From Autumnicola musiva (GTDB lineage: Bacteria; Bacteroidota; Bacteroidia; Flavobacteriales; Flavobacteriaceae), in the NCBI RefSeq assembly GCF_031846585.1, contig NZ_JAVRHK010000001.1, positions 186,001 through 250,000 on the forward strand: a stretch of DNA of 64,000 nt, read 5' to 3'. Below, piece after piece: positions 1 to 8,236 of the stretch. The notes under the pieces are model-generated. The model searched no databases. It had not been told where the DNA came from and saw only the letters and a list, made by a program, of their open reading frames with translations. Positions within the stretch are counted from its first letter, which is position 1. Each line of letters opens with the position of its first letter. The translations under genes and the position numbers were made by a program.

Positions 1-2
1 TT

Positions 3-3000
3 TTAACCATTTAACTGTTTATAAACTCTCTTAAGAAGATAATTTTTCACCAATACCCCAAATTCCTTATCATCCATAATCTTGGTAAAGATGTCTTGAT
101 TTTGCTCCATACGACCTATTAGCTTGTCCATAAAGGCATCTTCAAAGCCAAACTTAAAGTTCTCCATAGTATTGCTTTTAGCCTGCTCAGATAGCTTCTC
201 ATCTTTAGCTAATTCCGTTTCCATCTGGTCAAAGAATAGTTTATCTGCATCGTTAAACTCAGTTCCAAAACGGTGGTTTAATACCTCTATTATTTCGGAT
301 AATTGACCTTCTTCTTCCTTAGGTTTTCTTATACCCGCATCACCACCACTTTTCAGCTCTGCTTCTCCTTCACTTACTAGGTTTATATTTGCATCTGCAA
401 TTTTCTGTAACCTATAATACTCCAATGATACTTCATCTCCCAATTCAAATTTATTGGCTTGATTATTACGGGGTAACTTCTTTAGTAAGAACCTTCCGTA
501 TGTGTAAAGCTTTTCTAATTCAACATCAGAAAACGGCATAATTTGGGTTAAAAACGAATACAGACGAGTAAAAGACTGTAGTGCATTTTTAAAATCATCC
601 TGAGATATTTGGTTGGTCAAATTATTACGTAATTCTCCACTACCATCTGGCAAGCGTTTATATCTTTCTACTGCAGGGTCTATAAATCCATTAAGTTTCT
701 TCTGCTCCCCTTTGGATAAAGTAGCTGAGGATTTGTAAAAAATATTACAAAAGTTATCTACTTCAGTATCCCAAATTATCTGAGCATTTTCAATCACAGA
801 TTTTAAATCATATAAATGGTTCGGGTCTGAATTTTCCTGAATGGTCGTTAACTCGTAATAGTCCTGAAATGATTTTAATATATCTTCGGTATCATTAGCA
901 AAATCCAGAATAAAGGTATCTTCTTTACCTGGATGGGTTCTATTTAACCTGGATAAAGTTTGAACACACTTAACACCTGATAACTTTTTATCTACATACA
1001 TTGTATGTAATAATGGCTGGTCAAAACCTGTTTGATATTTATCAGCAACCAATAGTATTTGGTATTCATTAGAAGAAAATTTTGTAGGAAGTTCTTTTTC
1101 CTTAAAGCCGTTTATCTCAGGTTCTGTGATTCCTTCTGGATAAGTATCGTACATTACCTTTCCTGAGAACGCTACCAGGGTTTTAATATCCTTATAACCC
1201 TTAGACTTAATATATTTATCAAACTCTTCTTTATATCTTACCGCATGGAGCCTAGAGCTACTAACTACCATAGCTTTCGCTTTACCTCCTATTTTTTTGG
1301 CCACCACCTGTCTAAAGTGTTCTACCATCACTTCTGCCTTTTGAGCAAGATTATGAGGATGTAAAGACATAAATCTACCTATGGCCCTGGCTGCTTGTTT
1401 TTTATTGACCTTTGGGTCATCTTCAATCTCTTTAGATAATCGAAAATATGTTTTATAAGTTGTATAATTTTTAAGTACATCCAGAATGAAGCCTTCTTCA
1501 ATAGCCTGCCTCATCGAATATAAATGAAAGGGTTTGGGTTTACCATTTTTATCAGGAGTTCCAAATACTTCTACTGTCTTAGGTTTTGGCGTAGCGGTAA
1601 ACCCGAAAAAACTAAGATTGTTCTGCTTACCCCTGGACTCCATAGACTTTCTTATACTATCTTCAGCATCTTCATCAAGACCTGAATCCAGGTCCTCTTG
1701 CTCTGCTTGTTCCAAGGATTTAGTCGATAATACTTCTTTCATTTTTTTTGTTGCTTCACCACCCTGAGATGAATGTGCTTCATCAATTATAACGGCATAA
1801 TTTCTTGAAGGTAGCTCCTCAATCTTATCCAGAACGAATGGAAACTTCTGGAGGGTTGTAATTATAATATTACAACCAGCCCCTAAAGCATCGGCAAGTT
1901 GTTGGGAATCTTTATCAATTTTTTGAACCACACCCTGTTTATGTTCAAACTGGTAAATGGTATTTTGTAATTGGGAATCGAGAACCCGTCTATCTGTAAT
2001 AACGATAACGGAATCAAAAACCCGTTCATCTTGATTATTATGAAGACTGGATAACCTATAACTAAGCCATGCTATGGAATTTGATTTTCCTGAACCAGCC
2101 GAGTGTTGAATTAAGTAATTTTCACCCGCCCCTTTTATCTTGGCATCTTTAGTCAACTTTCTAACCACATCCATTTGGTGGTAACGAGGAAAAATCATTG
2201 TTTCCTTGGTTTTAACTACCCCATTCATCTCAAACTCTACTACATTTAAATGAAGAAATTTTCCGATTAGGTCTAGAAAGGAATCTTTAGCCCATACTTT
2301 CTCCCATAGGTATGAAGTCCTATAATTATCTTGGATTGGTGGGTTACCCGCACCATTGTTGTAACCAGTATTAAAAGGTAAATATCTTGTATTTTTCCCA
2401 GCTAATTTAGTAGTCATATAACACTCATCAGTATCTACTGCAAAATGAACTAGAGAACGTTTTTTAAATTTAAATATAGGTTCGTTAGGCTCACGGTCAA
2501 AGATATATTGGGTTTTTGCATTACCTACATTCTGACCAGAAAACTGATTTTTAAGCTCTACAGTCGTGATTGGCAAACCGTTTAGGGATAATACCAGATC
2601 TAAAGAGTTCTTCCCTTTACGCTCATAATACAACTGCCTGATAACGGTTAAGCTATTCTTGTTGTATAAAACTTCCGCATCTGGATTTAAATTGGTTTCA
2701 GGTTTAAAATATGCCATCTGAAATTTCACCCCATAATCAGTAAATCCATTTCTTAAAATATCCAGCGTACCCCTAAGGTCCATCTCCTGAAGTAACCTTC
2801 GAACCACTTTGGCTTCTACATCATCAACATGAATACTTTCAAGCTTTTGCCAGGGTTTTGGCTGGGAATTCTTTAAAAAATCTGTGATATACTCAGGAAA
2901 AACCCCTAGATGCGTATCAAAGTCTTTAGAATAACCACGCTTATACCCACCATCTTCAATTAAAGAATGTTCTATACTTATTTCGAATGTTGTTTCCGTA

Positions 3001-3017
3001 TGTATATTATTGCTCAT
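3..3017 (-). CDS. hsdR: Type I restriction enzyme R subunit (HsdR)
   Basis: This is the motor and nuclease subunit of a type I restriction-modification enzyme: it translocates DNA with ATP and cuts DNA lacking the host methylation. The N-terminal PD-(D/E)XK nuclease is visible as D140 followed by the E154-L-K156 triad. The helicase motor shows Walker A AGSGKS (307-312), DEAH (412-415) and TATP (474-477). At 1004 residues with a stop codon at the left edge, the gene is complete. It is last in a leftward operon with hsdM, a DUF4268 gene, hsdS and a glycosylase-like gene, and starts 56 bp after the latter. Assignment is firm; the recognition sequence cannot be read from it. Confidence 0.96.
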   Translation of the reverse strand: MSNNIHTETTFEISIEHSLIEDGGYKRGYSKDFDTHLGVFPEYITDFLKNSQPKPWQKLESIHVDDVEAKVVRRLLQEMDLRGTLDILRNGFTDYGVKFQMAYFKPETNLNPDAEVLYNKNSLTVIRQLYYERKGKNSLDLVLSLNGLPITTVELKNQFSGQNVGNAKTQYIFDREPNEPIFKFKKRSLVHFAVDTDECYMTTKLAGKNTRYLPFNTGYNNGAGNPPIQDNYRTSYLWEKVWAKDSFLDLIGKFLHLNVVEFEMNGVVKTKETMIFPRYHQMDVVRKLTKDAKIKGAGENYLIQHSAGSGKSNSIAWLSYRLSSLHNNQDERVFDSVIVITDRRVLDSQLQNTIYQFEHKQGVVQKIDKDSQQLADALGAGCNIIITTLQKFPFVLDKIEELPSRNYAVIIDEAHSSQGGEATKKMKEVLSTKSLEQAEQEDLDSGLDEDAEDSIRKSMESRGKQNNLSFFGFTATPKPKTVEVFGTPDKNGKPKPFHLYSMRQAIEEGFILDVLKNYTTYKTYFRLSKEIEDDPKVNKKQAARAIGRFMSLHPHNLAQKAEVMVEHFRQVVAKKIGGKAKAMVVSSSRLHAVRYKEEFDKYIKSKGYKDIKTLVAFSGKVMYDTYPEGITEPEINGFKEKELPTKFSSNEYQILLVADKYQTGFDQPLLHTMYVDKKLSGVKCVQTLSRLNRTHPGKEDTFILDFANDTEDILKSFQDYYELTTIQENSDPNHLYDLKSVIENAQIIWDTEVDNFCNIFYKSSATLSKGEQKKLNGFIDPAVERYKRLPDGSGELRNNLTNQISQDDFKNALQSFTRLYSFLTQIMPFSDVELEKLYTYGRFLLKKLPRNNQANKFELGDEVSLEYYRLQKIADANINLVSEGEAELKSGGDAGIRKPKEEEGQLSEIIEVLNHRFGTEFNDADKLFFDQMETELAKDEKLSEQAKSNTMENFKFGFEDAFMDKLIGRMEQNQDIFTKIMDDKEFGVLVKNYLLKRVYKQLNG

Positions 3018-3073
3018 AGGCAGTTAGTTTATCTTTTTGCATTACAAATTTGATGGAGTCCAGACAAAGTACA

Positions 3074-3970
3074 TTATAAACAAGGTTGAAAATTATATTT
3101 ACCGTCTTGCATACTAACTTTTAATTGGGTTTCGGGCCTTACTCTCATCTTATCAAAGAAGTTCTTCCCTACCTTTAAAATTGAGGACCTACCTTCTTTA
3201 TGGATGTAATTTATTGAGTAATTCTTCCCCAAATACTTAATGTTTACTACACGAGATTGATTGGGGAAGTAATCCTTAAAATCTACTGTAATTCTCAATT
3301 GCCCTTTTTCAATATCCTTTTTAGTGATACTATTACCAGGTTTCGGTATAACAAATGTTTTTTCACTCTTGTTTATGGGTACCTTCTTTTTCTCAGGGCT
3401 ACGCTGAAATTGTGTAGCAAGTGTCTTCTGGACTTTCTCAGCCTCTACACCAATCAGTTTAGAATAGTAGGAATCTTTATTAGGTAAGGTGGCATTATGA
3501 AAAGGAACTTCATAAATAGCCGTATTGCCGTATGTTCCTATTTTCCCATAACGGTTTTGATTAAAGGTAATACCTGAATACTTTCTAAACGCTTCACCAA
3601 CCTTACTATGCATAAGGCAAAGCCTATCTACTTTATTATTTTTTAAAATACCCAAAATACGTCTTACATCTTCAGGCTGAGTCTCAACTTTAGTACTATC
3701 AGTTTCCACAATAGTTCTTATCAAATCAGTAACCCCAATTCTCCAATTTTTATGATTAATAGATGTGCCACCAAATACCAATTCATCTCCTTCCAGTTTG
3801 TTGGCTATGGGCGTTTTAATTATTCCAACCCGATACAATAAGTTCCAAAATGATAGATTGTTGGTGAACCAGTGACCATTATTATTTGAGTTAACGGGTG
3901 CGTTCAAGGCCACAAAAATTAAGTCCATCTCTGGATGTATATATTCACTAAGGTTAACTTTTGCAGACAT
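3074..3970 (-). CDS. Uracil-DNA-glycosylase-superfamily (MUG-like) protein in the RM operon
   Basis: The N-terminal 170 residues look like the mismatch-uracil (MUG/TDG) branch of the uracil-DNA glycosylase superfamily. A beta strand leads into ALNAP (21-25), in the place of the family GINPG motif, followed by GHWF (32-35) and FWNLLY (41-46). A late PFHNATLPN segment (156-164) stands where MUG has NPSGLSR. A lysine-rich linker (about 185-205) leads to a C-terminal beta-rich domain (about 223-290) that I cannot name; DNA binding is a guess. It starts 5 bp after hsdS and ends 56 bp before hsdR, so it is cotranscribed with the restriction enzyme. The family call rests on motif order by eye. Whether it excises a base or only recognises modified DNA is unknown. 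Confidence 0.6.
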   Translation of the reverse strand: MSAKVNLSEYIHPEMDLIFVALNAPVNSNNNGHWFTNNLSFWNLLYRVGIIKTPIANKLEGDELVFGGTSINHKNWRIGVTDLIRTIVETDSTKVETQPEDVRRILGILKNNKVDRLCLMHSKVGEAFRKYSGITFNQNRYGKIGTYGNTAIYEVPFHNATLPNKDSYYSKLIGVEAEKVQKTLATQFQRSPEKKKVPINKSEKTFVIPKPGNSITKKDIEKGQLRITVDFKDYFPNQSRVVNIKYLGKNYSINYIHKEGRSSILKVGKNFFDKMRVRPETQLKVSMQDGKYNFQPCL

Positions 3971-3975
3971 ATTTT

Positions 3976-5310
3976 TTAATTGACCATTACTTCTTCCCGA
4001 ACATCTATCTTTCCTGTTACCACCTCACTGATTAATGCTGTTTTATATTCTTTAAGAAGTTTGATTTCCTTATCAACTTTCATGATAATCTTATCAGAAC
4101 GTTGATTCTCCCTGAATATAAAGTTTACGATATCGATTTGTTCTTTTTCCGATGGAAATGGAATCGGAAATTTATTCAAAGAATACAGACTTAAATTATT
4201 AATAGTCGAACCTGATAACTGTAAATTAATAAAATCAGAAGCTGATTTAGATTTGAGAAAATAATATACATAATACTTGTTTATCGAATTTATTAGCTTG
4301 AGATAGCCAACGCTCTTACTTAACATTACTTTCTCTGTATTATAAAAAGCTAAATTACCAATGGTCCCGTTTAAAGAAATTAATAAAGTGTTTTTGTCAA
4401 GACCCCTATTATTGGACATATACTCCTTTTCAGATACAAACTTTGTTTTATCAGTAATTCTAATTCCTCCTTTATAGAGATTATTACCATTTATAAAAGG
4501 GAACGAGGATTTTTCCACATAAGCTGGAGTTCCATGTAAACCATCACCAATTTTATTCGTAATAAAACCAATTCTATTCATTTCCCAATGCTTAGGAATT
4601 TCCCCTAGCCACTTCACACCAGAATTTTTCATGGGTACCTCTGCGTTTAATCCTTTTGTAACTGCTTGGTTGATAACAGCCGTTTGTTCTTCTTCCAATA
4701 GCTTAATTAAGCTTTCCTTCTTGATAACGAGGTTATCGATTTCTGTAGTTTTTTGGTTTAGGTAAGTGGTAATTGCAGTTTGTTCTTCCTTTGACGGGAG
4801 GGGAAAATTAAATTCATCAAAAACATACTGATATAGATGTTGAATAGTAGAACCAGATTTATTAAAATCGTAAAAGGCAGAAAATATATCTGATACTAAT
4901 ACCCAATAAAGGAACTTATTAGAATATTCTATATTTAATGGTCTGGTGACAAAAATCCCACTATTTAAGGTTGCCACTTTAGGCATATCTTCTACCAATG
5001 CTATCTTCCCAATAGTACCATCTTTAGTGATCAGCAAATCATCTTCCTTAAGTTGGATGTATGGGTCTTCATCGTAACGGTCTCTACTTATTTGATAACA
5101 ATTCTCCCAATCAATTTTCCCATTTTTGAAATCTGTTCCAGTCACAGCAATACTATCACTCTCTTTTCTAAACTCATCGGAACGCAGCCCTTTCCAGCCA
5201 ATCCTACCTTTTACGTAGGTGGTATGTTTTATTCTCTTTAATGACCAGGATTTAGGAATTGCACCAATCCATTCAACACCCGAATCTTTATATGAATCGT
5301 ATTTATTCAT
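3976..5310 (-). CDS. hsdS: Type I restriction enzyme specificity subunit (HsdS)
   Basis: HsdS sets the DNA target of the type I enzyme. The protein has the classical two-fold layout. Each half opens with the same signature (SGVEWIGAIPKSW at residues 10-22 and SGVKWLGEIPKHW near 230) followed by a variable target-recognition domain. Each half ends in a conserved helix; the first begins KEEQTAITTYLNQKT and the second SEKEQIDIVNFI. Its start overlaps the DUF4268 stop by one base, and the glycosylase-like gene follows after 5 bp. Two intact recognition domains predict a bipartite target, which cannot be deduced here. Confidence 0.95.
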   Translation of the reverse strand: MNKYDSYKDSGVEWIGAIPKSWSLKRIKHTTYVKGRIGWKGLRSDEFRKESDSIAVTGTDFKNGKIDWENCYQISRDRYDEDPYIQLKEDDLLITKDGTIGKIALVEDMPKVATLNSGIFVTRPLNIEYSNKFLYWVLVSDIFSAFYDFNKSGSTIQHLYQYVFDEFNFPLPSKEEQTAITTYLNQKTTEIDNLVIKKESLIKLLEEEQTAVINQAVTKGLNAEVPMKNSGVKWLGEIPKHWEMNRIGFITNKIGDGLHGTPAYVEKSSFPFINGNNLYKGGIRITDKTKFVSEKEYMSNNRGLDKNTLLISLNGTIGNLAFYNTEKVMLSKSVGYLKLINSINKYYVYYFLKSKSASDFINLQLSGSTINNLSLYSLNKFPIPFPSEKEQIDIVNFIFRENQRSDKIIMKVDKEIKLLKEYKTALISEVVTGKIDVREEVMVN

Positions 5311-6242
5311 TAGAAGTATTTTCCAAATTCTTTAGCCATTTTTTCCGCAGTGGTCATTAGCCACTGGAAATATTCAGGCCAATTATCCTCTATAGATACA
5401 TCAGCAGTTCTTTCAGTTTTTATTCTAGAAGCTTTACGATTTTCCAATTCCATCCATACCAAATCAAAATCCAGATTATTCGAAATGGATTCCTTATTAA
5501 ATTTAAGTTTTTCATATAGCTCTGGACAGTCAGGGATATAAATACCGCTGGATATCAAATTTTCTCTTGAGCTTATTGTTAGGCTTAAGTTAGCATCTGA
5601 AGTCCCGATACTGATATCATACCAATGCTGAGCCCGAGGTTTTCTTCCGACACGTAAAGAAGTATTATGCTCTTCTGTAAAGTTTTTAAACTCTTGCCAG
5701 AATTCTAATTGTGATAATTTAGTATCGGTAAGTTCTTTTGATTGACCTTCGCCTTCCTTTAGCGTTTTTGCCCATTCGTTGGGTTGAACAAGTATATGAA
5801 ACTTCGGGGCAAAAGGGGATTCCCCTATTTGCCATAATTCCATGCGAATTAGAAAAAAACTAAATTGGGCGTTGGTGTTATTATTTAACCATTCTACCGC
5901 CTTTTGATGTTCTTCTCTAACATCCTTAACTATCCAGATTATAACATCGGCATCATAACCAGAAGCATAAGTAATTAACTGACCAAGATGTTTATGGTCA
6001 GTATATTCCAATTGATTCTCAATTATCACTCTCTTTTTCGAATCTTCATCCACGGCTACCAAATCAACATTATATCTTCCAATTGCCTCTTCAGCCTGTA
6101 CTTCTGTAAGTGATATTCCGATTTCATCACTTAGCAACGAAATATTTTCTTCTCTGGCCAGCCATCTGGTAAAATCTAAGGCTTCATGTGCCCAATAGCT
6201 TCTTAAATCTATCTTTTTTAATGTACCTAGGTTAGTTGTCAT
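5310..6242 (-). CDS. DUF4268-type PD-(D/E)XK nuclease-like protein
   Basis: The protein matches the DUF4268 family by eye. Its N-terminal half carries a compact PD-(D/E)XK-like core: E52, D60 (in YNVDLVAVD) and an E75-N-Q77 triad in RVIIENQLE, followed by TDHKHLGQLITYASG. In this triad Gln replaces the usual Lys. The C-terminal half (about 170-300) is typical of the family but of unknown role. The gene lies between hsdM (36 bp upstream) and hsdS (1 bp overlap), so it belongs to the same transcript. The family is commonly annotated near restriction systems. It may be an accessory nuclease, or a non-catalytic DNA-binding partner given the changed triad. Confidence 0.8.
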   Translation of the reverse strand: MTTNLGTLKKIDLRSYWAHEALDFTRWLAREENISLLSDEIGISLTEVQAEEAIGRYNVDLVAVDEDSKKRVIIENQLEYTDHKHLGQLITYASGYDADVIIWIVKDVREEHQKAVEWLNNNTNAQFSFFLIRMELWQIGESPFAPKFHILVQPNEWAKTLKEGEGQSKELTDTKLSQLEFWQEFKNFTEEHNTSLRVGRKPRAQHWYDISIGTSDANLSLTISSRENLISSGIYIPDCPELYEKLKFNKESISNNLDFDLVWMELENRKASRIKTERTADVSIEDNWPEYFQWLMTTAEKMAKEFGKYF

Positions 6243-6278
6243 TTATTTAATATCTTCTAATACTTTTTATTAAATGTT

Positions 6279-8018
6279 TTATGAAATTACCTGCTTAACC
6301 ATATTATCAGTTTCCTCTTCTAATGCCAGTATATCAGCTCTAATCTCATCCAGTGAACGCAATGGCTTGTATTCGTAAAAATACTTGGTGAAGTTTATTT
6401 CGTAACCTGTTTTAGTTTTGCTTTCATCAATCCACGCATAAGGAACATGAGGTAAAACTTCCCGTTTCATATATTCCTGAATATCTTCTTTTAAGGGTAT
6501 GTTTTCAGTATCACGTAGGCTACTATCGGGTTTAGGCTTACCGTTTTTATCCTTTACGATTTTGCCGCTCTTTTTAAGTGGTCTTTCTACAGTTACTTTA
6601 TGATAACCAAAATCTTTATTATCAAATACTTTACAAAATTCACTTTCATCAAAATTACCATACACTTGTGTGAGTTGCTCTATTTGAGAATCAGATATTT
6701 CTTTACGCTTATTTCCTAAACTTTTACTCATCTTCTCATAGAACCCAACCCCATTGATAAGCTGTACCTTCCCACGCCTTTCAGGCTCTTTATGGTTACT
6801 TAAAAGCCAAATGTAAGTGCTTATCCCAGTATTATAAAAAAGTTGGTCTGGAAGCGCTATAACGGCTTCTAAAAGGTCGTTCTCTATTATCCATTGGCGA
6901 ATTGAACTTTCATTCTTCTTAGAGCTTGGTGAACCACTAAATAAGGGTGAGCCATTTAATACAATAGCCAACCTGGAACCTTCAGGTTTCATTTTTGAAA
7001 TCAAGTTCATTAGGAATAGAAAGGACCCATCGCTCTTTGATGGTAAGCCTGGCCCAAAACGACCACCATGTCCCAAATCATCATGTTCTTCCTGTACCTC
7101 TTTAGCAACTTTACCCCACTTCACTCCAAATGGTGGGTTGGTGATGAGGTAATCAAATTTTTGATTTCGGAATTGGTCACCCTTTTGCTTTGGTGAATCC
7201 TTATATTTAAGGCTATTACCTTTTTCTATATTGGAAGCTTTCTGCCCCTTTATTAGCATATCACTCTTACAGATAGCATAAGACTCAGAATTCAATTCCT
7301 GGCCAAAAACCTGTAGCCTAGCATCTGGATTTAATTCGTTAAGATATTCTTCAGCAACCGACAACATTCCTCCAGTTCCTGCACAACAATCAAAAATGGT
7401 TTTTACCACACCTTTTTTTGTTAGGATATCACGGTCGTTCATAAATAGAAGATTAACCATGAGTTTTATAACTTCCCTAGGGGTAAAATGTTCCCCAGCC
7501 GTATCATTACTTATCTCAGCAAATTTTCTAATGAGTTCTTCAAACATATAACCCATTTCCAAACTGGTCACCTTTTCTGGGTGTAGGTCCACTTCCTGAA
7601 ACCGCTTGAGCACCATAAATAGTAGATTGTTATCATCTAAAATAGTGATTTGAACATCGAAGTTAAACTCTTCAATTATCTCCCTGGCTTCTTGTGAAAA
7701 ACCGTTGATATAGTTCCTCAGATTAGATGCTAAGTTATTCGGGTCGGCAATAAGTTTATCAAAATTGAAGTTGCTTCGATTATGGAAGTTATATCCAGCC
7801 TCTTTATTTAGTATTGGGTCCAGGTTTTGAATATTCATGTTTTTAACCTGATCATATTTCTTTAAAACATTGACTTTGGTGTTTTCCAAGACACAATCTA
7901 ATCTCCGTAGTACTGTGAACGGAAGTATTACCTTTCCATAGTCACTTTGCTTATAATCTCCTCTTAGAAGGTCTGCTATAGACCATATAAAATTAGCTGA
8001 TTCTTTAACGTTGGTCAT
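6279..8018 (-). CDS. hsdM: Type I restriction enzyme methyltransferase subunit (HsdM)
   Basis: HsdM transfers a methyl group from S-adenosylmethionine to adenine N6 at the site chosen by HsdS. The HsdM N-terminal helical domain (1-150) is followed by HFTPREV (177-183). The SAM-binding motif I is DCCAGTGGM (210-218) and the catalytic motif IV is NPPF (294-297). The C-terminal end is lysine-rich with a predicted helix that should contact HsdS. It heads the five-gene restriction operon and is preceded by a 218-bp gap with several dyad repeats. All key residues are present. Confidence 0.97.
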   Translation of the reverse strand: MTNVKESANFIWSIADLLRGDYKQSDYGKVILPFTVLRRLDCVLENTKVNVLKKYDQVKNMNIQNLDPILNKEAGYNFHNRSNFNFDKLIADPNNLASNLRNYINGFSQEAREIIEEFNFDVQITILDDNNLLFMVLKRFQEVDLHPEKVTSLEMGYMFEELIRKFAEISNDTAGEHFTPREVIKLMVNLLFMNDRDILTKKGVVKTIFDCCAGTGGMLSVAEEYLNELNPDARLQVFGQELNSESYAICKSDMLIKGQKASNIEKGNSLKYKDSPKQKGDQFRNQKFDYLITNPPFGVKWGKVAKEVQEEHDDLGHGGRFGPGLPSKSDGSFLFLMNLISKMKPEGSRLAIVLNGSPLFSGSPSSKKNESSIRQWIIENDLLEAVIALPDQLFYNTGISTYIWLLSNHKEPERRGKVQLINGVGFYEKMSKSLGNKRKEISDSQIEQLTQVYGNFDESEFCKVFDNKDFGYHKVTVERPLKKSGKIVKDKNGKPKPDSSLRDTENIPLKEDIQEYMKREVLPHVPYAWIDESKTKTGYEINFTKYFYEYKPLRSLDEIRADILALEEETDNMVKQVIS

Positions 8019-8137
8019 TATATTCTATAAATCTTAATTTTTGTTAAATATATAAAAAGTATGTCTAGAAGCTTTATATCTTCCCGTAAGGGATTTGTAA
8101 TCTTCTAAACTCATATCCCCACCCTCTTTTTTCATTA

Positions 8138-8213
8138 TTTAGTATTTACTAAAGTATTCTTATAATTAAAAACCCCTCCAGGTGTACACCTGTGGAATGA
8201 TTTACTATAGTAA
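8138..8213 (-). promoter_or_regulatory. Dyad-rich leader region of the hsdM operon
   Basis: The 218-bp gap between the helicase-like gene and hsdM holds three dyads. They are arms TTTAGTA/TACTAAA (8138-8144/8147-8153), a perfect 14-bp palindrome CAGGTGTACACCTG (8179-8192) and a perfect 12-bp palindrome TTACTATAGTAA (8202-8213). The element TTTACTAWAGTA occurs twice (8145-8156 and 8201-8212). They could be operators for the RM operon. On the minus strand the middle palindrome is followed after 6 nt by five T's, so it may instead terminate the upstream gene. No regulator gene is seen nearby. Confidence 0.45.
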
Positions 8214-8236
8214 GTTAAACTAGGGTAGAGCCTAAA

